From the NCBI RefSeq assembly GCF_000155975.1, contig NZ_GG730305.1, positions 6,039-38,303 on the forward strand: a stretch of 32,265 bases of DNA, read 5' to 3'. The stretch is from Citrobacter youngae ATCC 29220. Lineage in GTDB: Bacteria; Pseudomonadota; Gammaproteobacteria; Enterobacterales; Enterobacteriaceae. Positions 31,674-32,265 of this stretch are shown here, in pieces. The translations under genes and the position numbers were made by a program. The notes below the pieces were generated by a model, which saw only the letters and a list, made by a program, of their open reading frames with translations, did not search any database and had not been told where the DNA came from. Every line of letters begins with the position of its first letter. Within the stretch, counting starts at the first letter, position 1.

Positions 31674-31689
31674 ACGAAAACGTTTGCGC
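31674..31689 (-). promoter_or_regulatory. PurR operator of purHD
   Basis: Minus strand GCGCAAACGTTTTCGT differs at only the first base from the PurR consensus ACGCAAACGTTTNCNT. It lies directly upstream of the -10, so PurR with hypoxanthine or guanine would block polymerase. Confidence 0.92.
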
Positions 31690-31785
31690 AACGCTCGCGA
31701 ATTTTTAATTTTCGATTCTGACCTCTGATTTTTGCGCCAGAGGACGTACCTATAAAGAGAGGATTGCAGAAACGATCGTGCGGTT

Positions 31786-31794
31786 TGTGGATAA
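31786..31794 (-). promoter_or_regulatory. Perfect DnaA box
   Basis: Minus strand TTATCCACA is the strongest DnaA-binding 9-mer. It lies between the purH and rRNA promoters, near a GATC (31774-31777). A single chance match in 32 kb is possible, so function is uncertain. Confidence 0.5.
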
Positions 31795-31870
31795 CTCTGT
31801 GTGTAAACGGGTATAAGGCACGGTTTTGCTGTGGAATGCAGCAGTCAGTCATTTTTCTGTCATTTAAGGG

Positions 31871-31898
31871 TTGCGGGCCGCAGGAAACTCCCTATAAT
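31871..31898 (+). promoter_or_regulatory. rRNA operon promoter P1
   Basis: TTGCGG (31871-31876) and a perfect TATAAT (31893-31898) are 16 bp apart. They are followed by the GC-rich discriminator GCGCCTCC typical of stringently controlled rrn P1 promoters and by the conserved CATCGACACGG. The shape matches the E. coli rrn P1 family. Confidence 0.92.
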
Positions 31899-31979
31899 GC
31901 GCCTCCATCGACACGGCGGATGTGAATCACTTCACACAAACAGCCGGTTGAATGAAGAGAAAAATCCTGAAATTCAGGG

Positions 31980-32007
31980 TTGACTCTGAAAGAGGAAAGC
32001 GTAATAT
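31980..32007 (+). promoter_or_regulatory. rRNA operon promoter P2
   Basis: TTGACT (31980-31985) and TAATAT (32002-32007) are 16 bp apart, 109 bp downstream of P1, which is the normal spacing for rrn P2. Confidence 0.85.
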
Positions 32008-32047
32008 ACGCCACCTCGCGACGGTGAGCTGCAAGCCGCGTCGCAAC

Positions 32048-32059
32048 TGCTCTTTAACA
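32048..32059 (+). promoter_or_regulatory. boxA antitermination signal of the rRNA leader
   Basis: TGCTCTTTAACA is the rrn boxA, bound by NusB-S10 to build the antitermination complex. A boxB-like hairpin (GAGCTGCAAGCCGC region) precedes it, and the leader that pairs for RNase III processing follows. Confidence 0.92.
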
Positions 32060-32187
32060 ATTTATCAGACAATCTGTGTGGGCACTCGAAGATACGGATT
32101 CTTGACGTCGCAAGACGAAAAATGAATACCAAGTCTCTGAGTGAACACGTAATTCATTACGAAGTTTAATTCACGAGCATCAAACTT

Positions 32188-32265
32188 AAATTGAAGAGTT
32201 TGATCATGGCTCAGATTGAACGCTGGCGGCAGGCCTAACACATGCAAGTCGAACGGTAGCACAGA
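32188..32265 (+). rRNA. rrsE: 16S ribosomal RNA, 5' end (truncated by window end)
   Basis: AAATTGAAGAGTTTGATCATGG is the mature 5' end, followed by the conserved CTCAGATTGAACGCTGGCGG region. Only 78 bases are present. The variable bases ACGGTAGCACAGA differ from the E. coli ACGGTAACAGGAA type and fit Citrobacter or Enterobacter. Its place after purH corresponds to rrnE of E. coli, and the symbol rests on that synteny. Confidence 0.95.

Noticed and set aside
31640-31852. 70-codon minus-strand frame upstream of purH
   Set aside because: It covers the PurR box, the purH -10 element and the DnaA box, which are regulatory DNA, and lacks a ribosome-binding site.

Overview
The window is chromosomal DNA of an enterobacterium close to Escherichia, Salmonella and Citrobacter. 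The gene order tufB-secE-nusG-rplKAJL-rpoBC, thiCEFSGH, rsd, nudC-hemE-nfi-yjaG-hupA-yjaH, zraP/zraSR, purHD, rrn is that of the E. coli rpoBC-to-rrnE region, and most proteins have E. coli lengths (RpoB 1342, RpoC 1407, HU-alpha 90 residues). Two points argue against E. coli itself. The yjaZ/htrC gene expected after rpoC is replaced by a small PTS IIB-IIA pair. The visible start of 16S rRNA carries the ACGGTAGCACAGA variant, which I associate with Citrobacter and Enterobacter. Citrobacter is my best guess, as an inference.

Layout. Positions 1-12.9 kb (+ strand) hold the end of tufB, then secE-nusG, the L11 operon (rplK, rplA), and the L10-beta operon (rplJ, rplL, rpoB, rpoC), which ends in a strong terminator. 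Several classical controls are visible: the PL11 and PL10 promoters, the L1 and L10 autoregulatory leaders, and the rplL-rpoB attenuator. An ERIC-type element with an atypical core sits between PL10 and the L10 leader. Positions 12.9-14.5 kb are accessory: three REP units, a PTS IIB-IIA pair on the minus strand with a CRP site and a LacI-family-type operator upstream, then about 640 bp without an assured gene that ends in a terminator facing thiH.

Positions 14.5-20.2 kb (- strand) hold the tightly packed thiCEFSGH operon for both halves of thiamine. Its TPP riboswitch carries an ERIC element inside the P3 arm. Next come rsd (anti-sigma70, - strand) and, on the + strand, nudC, hemE, nfi, yjaG, hupA and the lipoprotein gene yjaH. 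The zinc-responsive zraP/zraSR cluster follows, with two facing sigma54 promoters and two paired inverted repeats placed symmetrically between them. zraR runs tail-to-tail into purHD (- strand), whose promoter carries a PurR box. The window ends with the P1 and P2 promoters, boxA and first 78 nt of a 16S rRNA gene.

Most of the window is conserved housekeeping sequence. The parts worth a second look are the riboswitch with the ERIC insertion, the ERIC-like element in the L10 leader region, the orphan PTS pair with its control region, and the possible + strand transcript before thiH.
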